From the NCBI RefSeq assembly GCF_028858535.1, contig NZ_JAPMOU010000004.1, positions 213,473 to 277,472 on the forward strand: a stretch of 64,000 nt of DNA, in the 5' to 3' direction. Numbering within the stretch: position 1 is the first letter of the stretch; the number at the start of each line of letters is the position of its first letter. The position numbers were made by a program, and so were the translations under genes. This document shows positions 7,230 through 16,445 of this stretch, piece after piece. Below the pieces are notes generated by a model. That model searched no databases and had not been told where the DNA came from. It was given only the letters and a program-made list of their open reading frames with translations. Origin of the DNA: Spartinivicinus poritis (GTDB lineage: Bacteria > Pseudomonadota > Gammaproteobacteria > Pseudomonadales > Zooshikellaceae).

Positions 7230-9923
7230 TTAACCAGTATAGGGTATTTTAAAATCATTACTCGGTAATAAGCTATCAAATGAAGCTATCCAATGCCCTT
7301 TTCGAAGGCCTGCTAAAATAGGAGAAACATTAAGCTTTTGGTTTATTGCAGCTAACACAAGTGGTTTTAACTCAGGGTAACCTATTAAAATAGCCCCTAC
7401 AATTCTACCTTCACTAATGATCAATTTACGATATTGGTAGTTTTTATTGTTTAACAGCACAATGGACTGACCACCTTCCTTTATGCGTTCACCAACCACC
7501 AGCAAGTCAATCTCAGTCATTTTTAATTGCAATATTTTTTCAGCAGGCTGATAGTTTTCTATTTTTCCTAAAATATTGTTTGCAGCAAGGCTTCCTTGCT
7601 TCTCAGCAACTGACCAAAGCCCATCAACTCTCGAACTGTTTTCAAGTTCTGCCAAGTCTCCTATAGCATAAATATCTGGATTCGAAGTTTGCAACTGCCT
7701 ATTAACAACAACCCCTTTACTCGTTTTCAAATTAGCTGCTTCTGCAAGCTCTATATTAGGTTGATTACCAGTAGCCAATATCAGCAAGTCACATTTCAAT
7801 TGACGTCCATTATCTAGTTTTACTGCTTTAATATTATCCTTACCAATACATTCCTCCAACTTTGAATTAAATAGTAAATTTAAGCGCCTTTTACGCAATT
7901 GCAATGCCAAAACAATAGCAGCTGTTTTATCAAGATGATGCTTCATTAGTTGATTGGATCGCTCCAATATAATGACTTTAATTCCCATCGAATGTAGCGA
8001 ATCTGCGATCTCTAAACCCAACGGACCAGTACCAACAACCACAGCGACTTTACAATTACGTTGCTGAATATCACTGCGTATGGCGATAGCATCATCTGCC
8101 GTACGCAGTGAGTGAATTCCTTGTAACTGGTTATTAATAAAAGTAGGAGGGTTAACTCTGCTACCTTGGGCTAAAATCAACTTATCATAAGAAAATTGCT
8201 TACCTAATGCTAGCGTAACTTGCTTCTTTTCAGGGGAAATACTGATCACTTGTGTATTTAACCACATATCTACCTTATTTTTTAAAAACCATTGTTCTGA
8301 TTGCAATTGAAAACCTATTAGTCCCATTTTTCCAGTTATTAACTGAGTAATATTCATTCGGTTATAAGGTAAATAGGGCTCACCACCAATTAAGGTAATA
8401 TTACAATTATCTGAAAGGTCTCGAAGAGACTTTACCGCAGACAACCCAGCAATTCCTGAACCTATTACAACAATATGCATTCCTTGTTGATATTTAGACA
8501 GCTGTTTGCAATCAAGACTTTCAGCGTTTTTAGGTAATGACTCAGCTACACCTAGTTCAATAGAAATATCATCAAATACTTTTACACAGCAAGCCAATCG
8601 AGCAGTTGATAGTTTCGTCAATGAAGATAAAGTTATTTGTTCTGTTGTTGAAACCGGTGAAACATTATCTTTTCCAGCAATAATCGTGACTAAATCGGCT
8701 CCACAGCCTCCCACTCGACAGTTACCTTGTACACCAACATTACCTTCTTCTAAAGCATCTAATAAAATTCTTCCTTTAGCCATTGTAACTGTTTGTTTTC
8801 TACTGACTATGGTAACCTTAACTATGTCATCGTTGCTACCAAGTTCAACCACATTGATTAGATTATTTTTACTTATCCTATTTTTTATATTTACCTTATT
8901 CCTTGCTGAGAGATAATCTTTCTCTTGTTTATATACTTTCTTTATCCAGGTGATAGAATAAAAGCCAATTATGAAGTTAGGAGCATAGCTCAATGCATGA
9001 GGCAACTCAATTTTTGTCAGTTGATTAACTCCATCAAGAATATGGGAACCGTTAAATATATAAAATATCATTAATACTGCTAGGCCAAATAAACCTGTTA
9101 ACATACCTAATCTTATTAAGGCAATTTTCCATAACAGCACAAACACAATTAAGCTAAAAACAGGAAAGACAATAAAATAAACCAATAATAACGTTTGATT
9201 ACTTGTCGTTACCTGCTCGGGCCCGAGAAAAAAAGCCAGAATGACGCCAGGGAATATGCTGATAAAAAGTAATCTAGCATTCACCCTAAATTGACTTCCT
9301 TGATAAAGCTCATTAACTACAGTAAGTCCTTTATCATTATCAATACAATGTTGTACACAAGATAAACAAGGCTTGCAGTGATGGTTATTTATACTAGTTA
9401 GTGGTGACTGCCCATAAAGCCACTGTAACGATGCTAATGGGCAAAACGTTCCACACCAACCGCTTTTACCTTTAAAAAGTAAACCACCTACTAATGCAGC
9501 CAGCATTGTAAATAACCCTAGTAAAGCTACTGTCACACCACTGCTATCCAAACCATACTTTCTACTCAAAATTCCCGTTACCAAGATACTCCCTCCAATA
9601 AATGGAGCACTATTAAACAAAAAATTAGGTAACTGGTAATGCTTAGATAAACCAAATAATCTTGGTATTTGATTGATAGCAGCCAAAGGACAAATATTAC
9701 GCCAAACACTAGGTATAAAGAAGAACACCAGGGGTAATAATGGAATATATATTTTCCATACCAACAGTAAACCTACTTGTTCATGCTGATTACTTAAACA
9801 CAAAGTGATTGTGATGACTAACGTTGAAATAGCTACCGTTTTAAGTAAGTCCCAAGCCAACAACTTCGACACATTGAGCTTAGTGATAAATTTAAAGTAA
9901 TTGTGACTCAAGAATAGTCCCAC
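7230..9923 (-). CDS. Membrane 4Fe-4S / 2Fe-2S ferredoxin / FAD-NAD(P)H oxidoreductase fusion
   Basis: An 897-residue protein of three modules. Residues 1-330 are a polytopic NapH/NosR-like domain with cysteine clusters NICPL (77-78), GWCGTFCPL (155-163) and CKPCLSCVQHC (183-193), typical of membrane quinol or electron-transfer domains binding 4Fe-4S. Residues 360-460 resemble a 2Fe-2S ferredoxin (NCRVGGCGAD, then ARLACC); Asp410 stands where the third cluster Cys is usual, while C445/C446 form an unusual pair. Residues 484-890 are a pyridine-nucleotide oxidoreductase (GSGIAG for FAD, VVVGTGPLGLEIA for NAD(P)H), of the NirB/rubredoxin-reductase type. It probably moves electrons between NAD(P)H and a membrane or periplasmic acceptor. 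The partner is unknown. Confidence 0.8.
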   Translation of the reverse strand: MGLFLSHNYFKFITKLNVSKLLAWDLLKTVAISTLVITITLCLSNQHEQVGLLLVWKIYIPLLPLVFFFIPSVWRNICPLAAINQIPRLFGLSKHYQLPNFLFNSAPFIGGSILVTGILSRKYGLDSSGVTVALLGLFTMLAALVGGLLFKGKSGWCGTFCPLASLQWLYGQSPLTSINNHHCKPCLSCVQHCIDNDKGLTVVNELYQGSQFRVNARLLFISIFPGVILAFFLGPEQVTTSNQTLLLVYFIVFPVFSLIVFVLLWKIALIRLGMLTGLFGLAVLMIFYIFNGSHILDGVNQLTKIELPHALSYAPNFIIGFYSITWIKKVYKQEKDYLSARNKVNIKNRISKNNLINVVELGSNDDIVKVTIVSRKQTVTMAKGRILLDALEEGNVGVQGNCRVGGCGADLVTIIAGKDNVSPVSTTEQITLSSLTKLSTARLACCVKVFDDISIELGVAESLPKNAESLDCKQLSKYQQGMHIVVIGSGIAGLSAVKSLRDLSDNCNITLIGGEPYLPYNRMNITQLITGKMGLIGFQLQSEQWFLKNKVDMWLNTQVISISPEKKQVTLALGKQFSYDKLILAQGSRVNPPTFINNQLQGIHSLRTADDAIAIRSDIQQRNCKVAVVVGTGPLGLEIADSLHSMGIKVIILERSNQLMKHHLDKTAAIVLALQLRKRRLNLLFNSKLEECIGKDNIKAVKLDNGRQLKCDLLILATGNQPNIELAEAANLKTSKGVVVNRQLQTSNPDIYAIGDLAELENSSRVDGLWSVAEKQGSLAANNILGKIENYQPAEKILQLKMTEIDLLVVGERIKEGGQSIVLLNNKNYQYRKLIISEGRIVGAILIGYPELKPLVLAAINQKLNVSPILAGLRKGHWIASFDSLLPSNDFKIPYTG

Positions 9924-10321
9924 CAGTCAATACTAATTTTTTTTATACTTTCCAACAAGCACCAATAATTCAACTATTAATTTATCACGCAAACCCACCG
10001 AGTAGATAAGCATAATAAATGACTGGTAGCACAAAATTAGTTTAATTAAAGTTCAATTAAAAAATACATCAACTCTATCAATGTCAGTTAATTTTGGCAT
10101 CACACAAAACATAGAATTATTTATCTTTTACGACTAAAACTACATCAACAAATACTAATATAGTTATATTTTACTAGTTTCAACAATCACTATTACTAAA
10201 AAATTAGGTTTATTGAATCAAGTTGAGTATATTATATAGAGCGAATGATGCTAAAGAAGAGTTACATGGCAATCGCTTTACAAAATAATACCAATTTAGA
10301 CTAGAAGAAGGAGCTTAATAT
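9924..10321. other. AT-rich intergenic region before the subtilase gene
   Basis: About 400 nt, very AT-rich, between divergent genes. It must carry promoters for both. AGAAGGAG just before 10322 is the ribosome site of the subtilase gene. I see no ORF or long dyad. Confidence 0.5.
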
Positions 10322-11770
10322 ATGCACAAACCGACTATACTGTTTTATTTTCTATTACTTCTACCAAGCATGGCTCTTAGCTTTCCTTTTGATGAGCTAA
10401 AAAATTTCGTACAAAAAAAATACAATATCAATAAGTACTTACTAGAGTTTAATGATAAACTCAATACTCAATTGGAGTATGATATAGAGTCCATTAAAGC
10501 ATTGATGGCTATTTTGGGGATGGAGACTGAAAGCAGCGATATCATATCAACTGTTAAAAAATACTACTCAACAGAAACCACACAAGCTGTTGAGTTACTT
10601 CACTTGTCCTCAATCAATATTAAGTTACTGGATTATAAACAGCAGCAATACCGCTCAGCATTAATTGTGGAACATAAAGCATATCATTGGACTAACACCA
10701 TTAATGAGTTTAAAAGTTTAGTACTGCTAGTATATTCTTTTTTACCTGCTGAGCAACAAGCACAGTATCGGCCCCAACTTAACCAGGCAATTACAACCCT
10801 TGTTTCATTGCATAATAATATAAAAAATATTATTTGGGATGCGCACCCTGGATCAAGTAAAATAAATATAAAATTATTACAAAAAAACTTTACAGGCACT
10901 AATACCAAAATAGCTGTTTTTGACCTGTTTGAAGAATCTCTATTAGCCACTCAAAGGCAACAGCATAATACTTCCATCGAAAAAAGTCAGGTTTTTGGTA
11001 ATCCTGTAGAAATGAGTCATGGAAATGCAGTTATAGATATCATTTTGTCCATTGCTCCCAACGCCAAAGTCATACCTATTAGTGCAGATACTAAAAATTA
11101 TAACCAAGCTTTAAAATTTATTATCAGTCAACAAGATGTAACTGTCGTTAATATGAGTAGGGCTTTCCTCGAAAAACAAAATAAGTTAGATCCAACCTTT
11201 CAAAAACTATTGATAACATTAGCTCAACAATCAATTATCACTAAATCACTAGGAAACTGTGGTACAGATTTATTTGGTAAATTATCACCTATCAGACAAC
11301 GGTTAGGTTTAGGTGAAGTTGGTGCAATTACATGTTATGATACTAAGCTTATTAATCAATTTTTAACTGATCCTTTTTCAAGCCAATATCAACAAAATAT
11401 CCTCTATGCAATTAATGTAACCCCTTTTGCTGATCAAACTTCCTTAACTGCAACGGTACCAGGCAATTTGCCACAAGCTCAGTTACATAGCATAGCTATC
11501 CCAGCTGAAGGTGTTTACACAACAATAACTGATAATTTTGAATCTGGTAGCTCCTTTGCTGCACCACAGCTTGCAGCAGTTATCGCTTTACTCTATCAAG
11601 CTTCACACCAAAATCACCCTTACCAAGATAAATCATTTCACCTGTGGCAGGTGATACAAGCAATAAAAGAAACAACAAATAATAAAATAAAAAATAGCAA
11701 TGAATTTGGTTTAGGGTTATTAAATGGAGATAAAGCTGTAAAATTTTTAATAGGTAATCCTAAAATATAA
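10322..11770 (+). CDS. Divergent secreted subtilisin-like (S8) serine protease
   Basis: A 482-residue protein with a cleavable signal peptide (residues 1-20), about 170 residues of helical N-terminal region, then a degenerate subtilase domain. The catalytic set can be placed in the right order: Asp201 in IAVFDLFEES, His233 in MSHGNAVIDIILSIAP, oxyanion Asn312 in SLGNCG, and Ser411 in ESGSSFAAPQLAAVIALL. Each motif departs from consensus (DTG, HGTHVAG, GTSMAAP), and the usual Gly residues after Asp are missing. Activity is therefore plausible but not certain. The helical N-terminal part may be a propeptide or a separate domain. AGAAGGAG precedes the ATG. A 22-bp hairpin follows the stop. Confidence 0.78.
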   Translation: MHKPTILFYFLLLLPSMALSFPFDELKNFVQKKYNINKYLLEFNDKLNTQLEYDIESIKALMAILGMETESSDIISTVKKYYSTETTQAVELLHLSSINIKLLDYKQQQYRSALIVEHKAYHWTNTINEFKSLVLLVYSFLPAEQQAQYRPQLNQAITTLVSLHNNIKNIIWDAHPGSSKINIKLLQKNFTGTNTKIAVFDLFEESLLATQRQQHNTSIEKSQVFGNPVEMSHGNAVIDIILSIAPNAKVIPISADTKNYNQALKFIISQQDVTVVNMSRAFLEKQNKLDPTFQKLLITLAQQSIITKSLGNCGTDLFGKLSPIRQRLGLGEVGAITCYDTKLINQFLTDPFSSQYQQNILYAINVTPFADQTSLTATVPGNLPQAQLHSIAIPAEGVYTTITDNFESGSSFAAPQLAAVIALLYQASHQNHPYQDKSFHLWQVIQAIKETTNNKIKNSNEFGLGLLNGDKAVKFLIGNPKI

Positions 11771-11813
11771 ATCCAAGTGCTTTATAAATAGTTTTTCAAG
11801 ATCATTTATCTAC

Positions 11814-11864
11814 TATAATAATATTGTCCAGCCTTACAGTTGAAGGCTGGACAATATTATTATA
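11814..11864. terminator. Perfect 22-bp hairpin after the subtilase gene
   Basis: Arms 11814-11835 and 11843-11864 are exact reverse complements with a 7-nt loop. The top of the stem is GC-rich and the base is an AT tract. It lies 43 nt after the stop codon, so a terminator is the simplest reading. The stem is unusually long for one. Confidence 0.75.
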
Positions 11865-12289
11865 TAGACTTTAACTCAATCCCATCACCGAAAAATTTTT
11901 GGCAATAGTTTAAACTTTTAGCTTAACCCTGTCTTAAAACTTACTATCGCTACTGATACCAATAATTTATTACCGCATATAGCCAAATAGGATATAAATC
12001 ACTATTAGAGTATACAAGTCGTCTATCACCTAAATACATTAGAGCTTCATCACAAAATAGTTGTTGAAGATTTAATGCTATTAGGAAATAGCCTTTATTG
12101 GTATATTACTAGCAAGGTTAACAAATAAAACATACACAATCGAGAAATATCTATTAAAGTCACCATACCTCTTATACCGCATATAGCTAACCCGTTTATT
12201 CCTCCTTTTACAAATTATTATTTAGTTTTTCAAATAAAGGCATTTTGTAACTATTGCAGTTAAACTTAAAAGAGGAAGAGGTATAAGCC
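11865..12289. other. Gene-poor AT-rich gap
   Basis: About 425 nt without a convincing ORF. The string CCGCATATAGC occurs twice (near 11974 and 12178), each after a T-rich run, which may be a duplicated promoter or operator fragment. AGAGGAAGAGG at 12270-12280 is the ribosome site for the next gene. Confidence 0.4.
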
Positions 12290-12499
12290 ATGGAAAAGCT
12301 TTCTAGTTGGATCTGCATACTATCATTAGTAACATCTGTAATTTTATCGCCAGCTGCTAATGCTATTTTGAATATTCACGAGCCCAGTTTAGAGTTTGAT
12401 AATATTACTAATCATACTGTTCTAGCTTTTTCTGTAGATATAGCGATTACCTCAAAAATAGAAGGCAAAGTAGCTAGACCCCGTAAGCGGCTTAATTAA
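12290..12499 (+). CDS. Small exported protein, unknown function
   Basis: A 69-residue ORF with a strong ribosome site (AGAGGAAGAGG, 9-10 nt before ATG). It has an N-terminal signal peptide (hydrophobic residues 7-24, cleavage expected after SPAANA). The mature part would be about 45 residues with a basic end (KVARPRKRLN). There are no Cys in the mature peptide and no recognised domain. The good start context and clear export signal support a real gene. Its location between two other orphan genes gives no hint of function. Confidence 0.55.
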   Translation: MEKLSSWICILSLVTSVILSPAANAILNIHEPSLEFDNITNHTVLAFSVDIAITSKIEGKVARPRKRLN

Positions 12500-12551
12500 T
12501 TTTTTATTATTCTAGTATTTCTGAAAATTTATACAACAGATTAAACAAAAC

Positions 12552-12567
12552 TGGCCAATAACTTGCT
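12552..12567 (+). promoter_or_regulatory. Possible sigma-54 promoter
   Basis: TGGCC and TTGC are placed so that GG and GC are separated by exactly 10 nt (GG at 12553-12554, GC at 12565-12566). This is the -24/-12 spacing of RpoN promoters, about 46 nt before the ATG of the next gene. The motif is short and could occur by chance. Confidence 0.25.
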
Positions 12568-12612
12568 TGCTAAAGCAATGTTAGTTAGTGGATATTATGT
12601 TTTGGAGCCGCA

Positions 12613-12915
12613 ATGAATAAACGAAGTGTTTCTTTATGTCACAATGGGTGTAATAATAGTGAAACAGAAATGGCGCTATTGCTTATTAAAAAACATGAAC
12701 AATTTCTTAAGAAGAACTACTCAAGTTTAACGAATAAAAGCCAACAAGGCTTCTTCCAATGGGCATGGTTTACTGTACTTGAAGCTATGTTATTAGCATC
12801 CTTTTATAACCTTCCAAGCGATAACTTTGAGGAGTTACTATTATTTATCATTGAGTCTCACTCCTCTCAAGCTAATTCAACAACCCAACAAGTTGAACTC
12901 GAAAGCTTTGCTTAG
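12613..12915 (+). CDS. Small cytosolic protein, unknown function
   Basis: A 100-residue ORF with GGAG about 6 nt before the ATG. There is no signal peptide. It looks mostly helical with an amphipathic or hydrophobic centre (WAWFTVLEAMLLASFYNLP), an N-terminal Cys pair (CHNGC) and an acidic Ser/Gln-rich tail. I do not recognise the family. A sigma-54-like motif lies 46 nt upstream. Confidence 0.5.
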   Translation: MNKRSVSLCHNGCNNSETEMALLLIKKHEQFLKKNYSSLTNKSQQGFFQWAWFTVLEAMLLASFYNLPSDNFEELLLFIIESHSSQANSTTQQVELESFA

Positions 12916-13108
12916 TCACGGCTAAGCTCTAATAAATAGCGAATACGAAAGACTTTTGAGCACGGCCATCAAGTAAAGATGGCCTAATATACCTATCAAC
13001 TGTTGGTGAAGGTTATAACTCTAGTCATTTATCGACTTTTACCCGTCCACTTTTTATACATTACTGGGTGGGTAAGCGTAGTGCTTCAAACCTGCACAGA
13101 ATAAATAA

Positions 13109-14581
13109 CTATAGTCTTCGCTGCCATTGGTGAAATTTTTCCAGCCAAGATAAAATTGTTGGGGAGACATGTGCTTTCTTCCACATACCAGCTGCATACT
13201 TGTTTGCTTCAGCCAAAGTGGGATAAATATGAATAGTAGCGAGTATTTTATTCATGCCCAAGCCATGTTTCATGGCACTCACATATTCAGCTATTAATTC
13301 AGCCGCATGATAACCAACAATAGTGACGCCTAAAATTTTATCTTTCCCTGGTTGAGAAAGCACTTTAATAAAGCCATGATCTTCTTCATCTGCAATAGCC
13401 CTATCCAAATCATCAATACCATAATAAGTCACTTCATAGGGTATTCTTTGACCTTTCGCTTCTTGCTCATTTAACCCTACTCTAGCCACTTCAGGATCTG
13501 TAAATGTAGCCCATGGAATGACAGAGTAATCGACCTTAAATTTTTTTAATCTACCAAACAACGCATTAACACAGGCATACCAGGCTTGATGGGCTGCAGT
13601 ATGGGTAAACTGATAAGGGCCAGCTACATCACCACATGCATATATATTTTTATAATTTGTTTGTAGATATTCATTTACCTTTACTGTGCCTTGTGGGTTT
13701 AGTTCTACTCCTAATTCTTCCAAACCTAGTCCTTTAGTATTTGCTTGGCGGCCTACCGCTAATAATACTGCATCACATTCAATTTCAATATTTTCTCCCT
13801 GATATTCAGCTATCAGCACTTTTTTATTTTCTTGTTGCTTAAACTCTATTGCTTTGTGGTTTACCCTAACATCAATACCTTCTGCTTGAAATTTTTCAGT
13901 TACGAACCTGGAAACATCCTCATCTTCACGCGGCAGAATACGTGTAGCCATATCCAGTTGAATTACCTTTGATCCTAACCGAGAAAATGCTTGCGCCAGC
14001 TCACAACCTATCGGCCCACCGCCAAGTACTAGTAACGTTTTTGGTTGTTCACGCAACTCCCAGATAGTATCTGAAGTATAATAATTTATAGTTTCTATTC
14101 CTTTAATAGGGGGTATAAATGGACGAGCCCCAGTTGCAATGACAATATTTTTTGTGGTGATGACTTTGCCATCAACCTCTACTTCATAAGGAGACTTAAT
14201 TAAAGCATGGCCAGTAATACAGTCAACACCTAAACCCGTATACCGTTCAATAGAGTCATGAGGCTCAACTTTTTTAATAACACGCTGTACTCTCTCCATT
14301 ACTTTAGCAAAGTTTACTGTAACAGCAGCCTGTTCTAACCCAAACTCTTCAGCTCTATCTATATAGTGTTTAATTTTTGCAGATCGGATTAATGCTTTTG
14401 AAGGAACACAGCCAGTATTCAAACAATCACCACCCATTTTATGACGTTCAACTAAAGCCACCTTTGCTTTAACGGCTGCAGCGATATAGGAAGTGACTAA
14501 ACCAGCAGAGCCAGCCCCAATTGCAATGATATTCGTATCAAACTGGCTTGGCTTTGAAAACGCTTGAGGCTGTTTACTCAT
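13109..14581 (-). CDS. MerA-like FAD-dependent pyridine nucleotide-disulfide oxidoreductase
   Basis: A 490-residue class I flavoprotein disulfide reductase. It has the FAD fingerprint IAIGAGSAGLVTSYIA, the redox-active pair in GGDCLNTGCVPSKA, the NAD(P) fingerprint VLGGGPIGCELAQAFSRLG, the second FAD motif YACGDVAGPYQFTH, and the C-terminal His-Glu base in HIYPTLAEA. It lacks the extra N-terminal heavy-metal domain and the C-terminal CC of true mercuric reductase. Family members act as dihydrolipoamide, glutathione or mercuric reductases, so the substrate is unassigned. A TVP38 gene lies 48 nt upstream on the same strand, a pairing seen in many bacteria. It is the last gene of the strand run that begins with the peroxidase pair. 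Confidence 0.85.
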   Translation of the reverse strand: MSKQPQAFSKPSQFDTNIIAIGAGSAGLVTSYIAAAVKAKVALVERHKMGGDCLNTGCVPSKALIRSAKIKHYIDRAEEFGLEQAAVTVNFAKVMERVQRVIKKVEPHDSIERYTGLGVDCITGHALIKSPYEVEVDGKVITTKNIVIATGARPFIPPIKGIETINYYTSDTIWELREQPKTLLVLGGGPIGCELAQAFSRLGSKVIQLDMATRILPREDEDVSRFVTEKFQAEGIDVRVNHKAIEFKQQENKKVLIAEYQGENIEIECDAVLLAVGRQANTKGLGLEELGVELNPQGTVKVNEYLQTNYKNIYACGDVAGPYQFTHTAAHQAWYACVNALFGRLKKFKVDYSVIPWATFTDPEVARVGLNEQEAKGQRIPYEVTYYGIDDLDRAIADEEDHGFIKVLSQPGKDKILGVTIVGYHAAELIAEYVSAMKHGLGMNKILATIHIYPTLAEANKYAAGMWKKAHVSPTILSWLEKFHQWQRRL

Positions 14582-14629
14582 ATTAAAAACCTTATTTTTA
14601 GCTTAAGAGGTAAAAATTTATTTTCCACT

Positions 14630-15322
14630 TTAATTAGACTGTTTGACCTTGACCAGCTTAATAATACCTTTAGCAATCCATGGGAATGCAGCCAATAATA
14701 AAAATGAAATAATAATGCCTGGGGTAAACAAGCCAGTGACTGATAGTTCTTCTATATTTGATAAACTAGCCCCAGCATTGACATAAACAATTGTTCCAGG
14801 CAACATTCCGATTTGGCTGACAAAGAAAAACTGCAGCACTCTGATTGGAGTTAACCCCATTACCAAATTAATTACAAAAAAAGGAATTGCAGGTATTAGA
14901 CGTAAAGTAAATAAGTAAAACCCTCCCTCTCGTTCAACCCCATCATTAATCGTTTTAAGGTGAGAAGAAAATTTATTCTGCACCCACTCGCCTAATAAAG
15001 TTCTTGAAATTAAGAATGCTAAAGTAGCACCTATTGTGCTGGCAAAAGAAACAATAATAACACCTGTGAATAACCCAAATATAAGCCCTGCAATAATGGT
15101 CATTATTGCAGCACCAGGTAAAGAAAGTGCAGTTACAAACACATAAATTACAAAAAATATTGCTATAAGGGTATAAGGGTTATTTTCTTGCATAGGCCCT
15201 ATTTGCTCTGCATATAGGCTTTTTATTCCATCAACGGTCAGATGCTGATGCAAGTCAAGACTAAAAAATACCCCTACTCCAATAAACACTACTGCCAATA
15301 CAATTAACTTCGTTTTAGACAT
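14630..15322 (-). CDS. TVP38/TMEM64 (VTT/DedA-like) membrane protein
   Basis: A 230-residue polytopic membrane protein with five or six hydrophobic segments. It has the VTT-domain signature from PGAAIMTIIAGLIFGLFTG, the FLISRTLLG segment, then RLIPAIPFFVINLVMGLTPI and the QIGMLPGTIVYVNAGASL region. DedA/VTT proteins are linked to lipid scrambling, membrane energetics or metalloid handling, with no reaction certain here. It sits between a hydroxylase-type gene (11 nt) and the MerA-like flavoprotein (48 nt), forming a three-gene unit on one strand. Confidence 0.85.
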   Translation of the reverse strand: MSKTKLIVLAVVFIGVGVFFSLDLHQHLTVDGIKSLYAEQIGPMQENNPYTLIAIFFVIYVFVTALSLPGAAIMTIIAGLIFGLFTGVIIVSFASTIGATLAFLISRTLLGEWVQNKFSSHLKTINDGVEREGGFYLFTLRLIPAIPFFVINLVMGLTPIRVLQFFFVSQIGMLPGTIVYVNAGASLSNIEELSVTGLFTPGIIISFLLLAAFPWIAKGIIKLVKVKQSN

Positions 15323-15333
15323 AAATACAAGCC

Positions 15334-16143
15334 CTATGACCGTTTAAATGGTTGTATCATCATCCAACTAATAGATGATGTATCACTGTGTTGATATTGA
15401 GTTAAGCCAAGGGGCATAACTGCCTCATTGGTTACAGGCTTATCCCGATAAGTGCCAAACAAGTAATCCCACCAGCTTAAACTGAAACCAAAGTTGGAGT
15501 TTGTTTCTGTTACGACTACTGAGTGATGAATCCGATGCATACTAGGGGTAACCAGTATTTTTCTTAATAGTAGGTCAACCCTTGTTGGCAAACGAAAATT
15601 AGCATGCTCAAATAGCGACGAGGTACTAAGTAAGATTTCAAATATGATTACAGCAATAACGGGTATACCTAACAAGACAATTAATAAAGACTTAAACAAA
15701 GTTGAAATAATCATTTCAACTGGATGAAACCGAACACCAGTAGAGAAATCAAACGCTCGATCAGCATGATGTATTTTATGGAAACGCCATAATATGGGTA
15801 ACTTATGCATCAGCCTATGTTGCCAATAAATTGCACAATCTAGCATAATAACCCAGCCTATCATCATAACGACATTATCTGTCAGCTCCGACAAGCCTAA
15901 CCAATGGATCGCCCCCCAATTATTATTAACTGTCACAATAGCGACTGAAAGAGGTAATAATACTTTAAATAATACCCTCAGAATAACGGTTGCTATACCA
16001 ATAAGTGCAAAGTTACTCAGTAGATGCGTCCATTTATTTTTCACGACTCGATATGGATACCGGTACTCAAAGTAGCCTAACAAAGCAATAGCTACCAAAA
16101 AAATCAACAAACGGGATGTGCTTACAATATCAAGCCCTATCAT
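15334..16143 (-). CDS. Sterol desaturase/fatty acid hydroxylase-family membrane protein
   Basis: About 269 residues with four or more membrane segments and the histidine clusters of the family: HRLMH, FHKIHHADRAFD, and near the end HRIHHS followed by NFGFSLSWWDYLFGTY. These His boxes bind a di-iron centre that hydroxylates or desaturates lipid chains using O2. The substrate is unknown. The frame opens at a TTG two codons before the ATG at 16143, which I take as the start. The gene ends 11 nt before the TVP38 gene. It is separated from idrA by about 300 nt, so it may have its own promoter. Confidence 0.82.
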   Translation of the reverse strand: MIGLDIVSTSRLLIFLVAIALLGYFEYRYPYRVVKNKWTHLLSNFALIGIATVILRVLFKVLLPLSVAIVTVNNNWGAIHWLGLSELTDNVVMMIGWVIMLDCAIYWQHRLMHKLPILWRFHKIHHADRAFDFSTGVRFHPVEMIISTLFKSLLIVLLGIPVIAVIIFEILLSTSSLFEHANFRLPTRVDLLLRKILVTPSMHRIHHSVVVTETNSNFGFSLSWWDYLFGTYRDKPVTNEAVMPLGLTQYQHSDTSSISWMMIQPFKRS

Positions 16144-16445
16144 AACCAAACCTTATATCAAGCTTTTATTAAGCTATTATCTTATAGAACCTGATTTAAA
16201 TGAATTTATTTCATTATATTTACCAACAACTATACATTCCTGCCTGATATCACTGCCTATCTGATAGAGATAACCAAGCAATAACTTCCATACCACGAGT
16301 TTACAATAAGCCTTGAGCCTCTATTACAGAGAGAATATAAACTGTCCGACAAAAAAATAGAGCCAATATAGGCTCCAAATGGTCGCAGAGGACAACAAGA
16401 GATTAAGAGAGGTTTATATGAACTATAGAAACTGCTCGAACTCTT

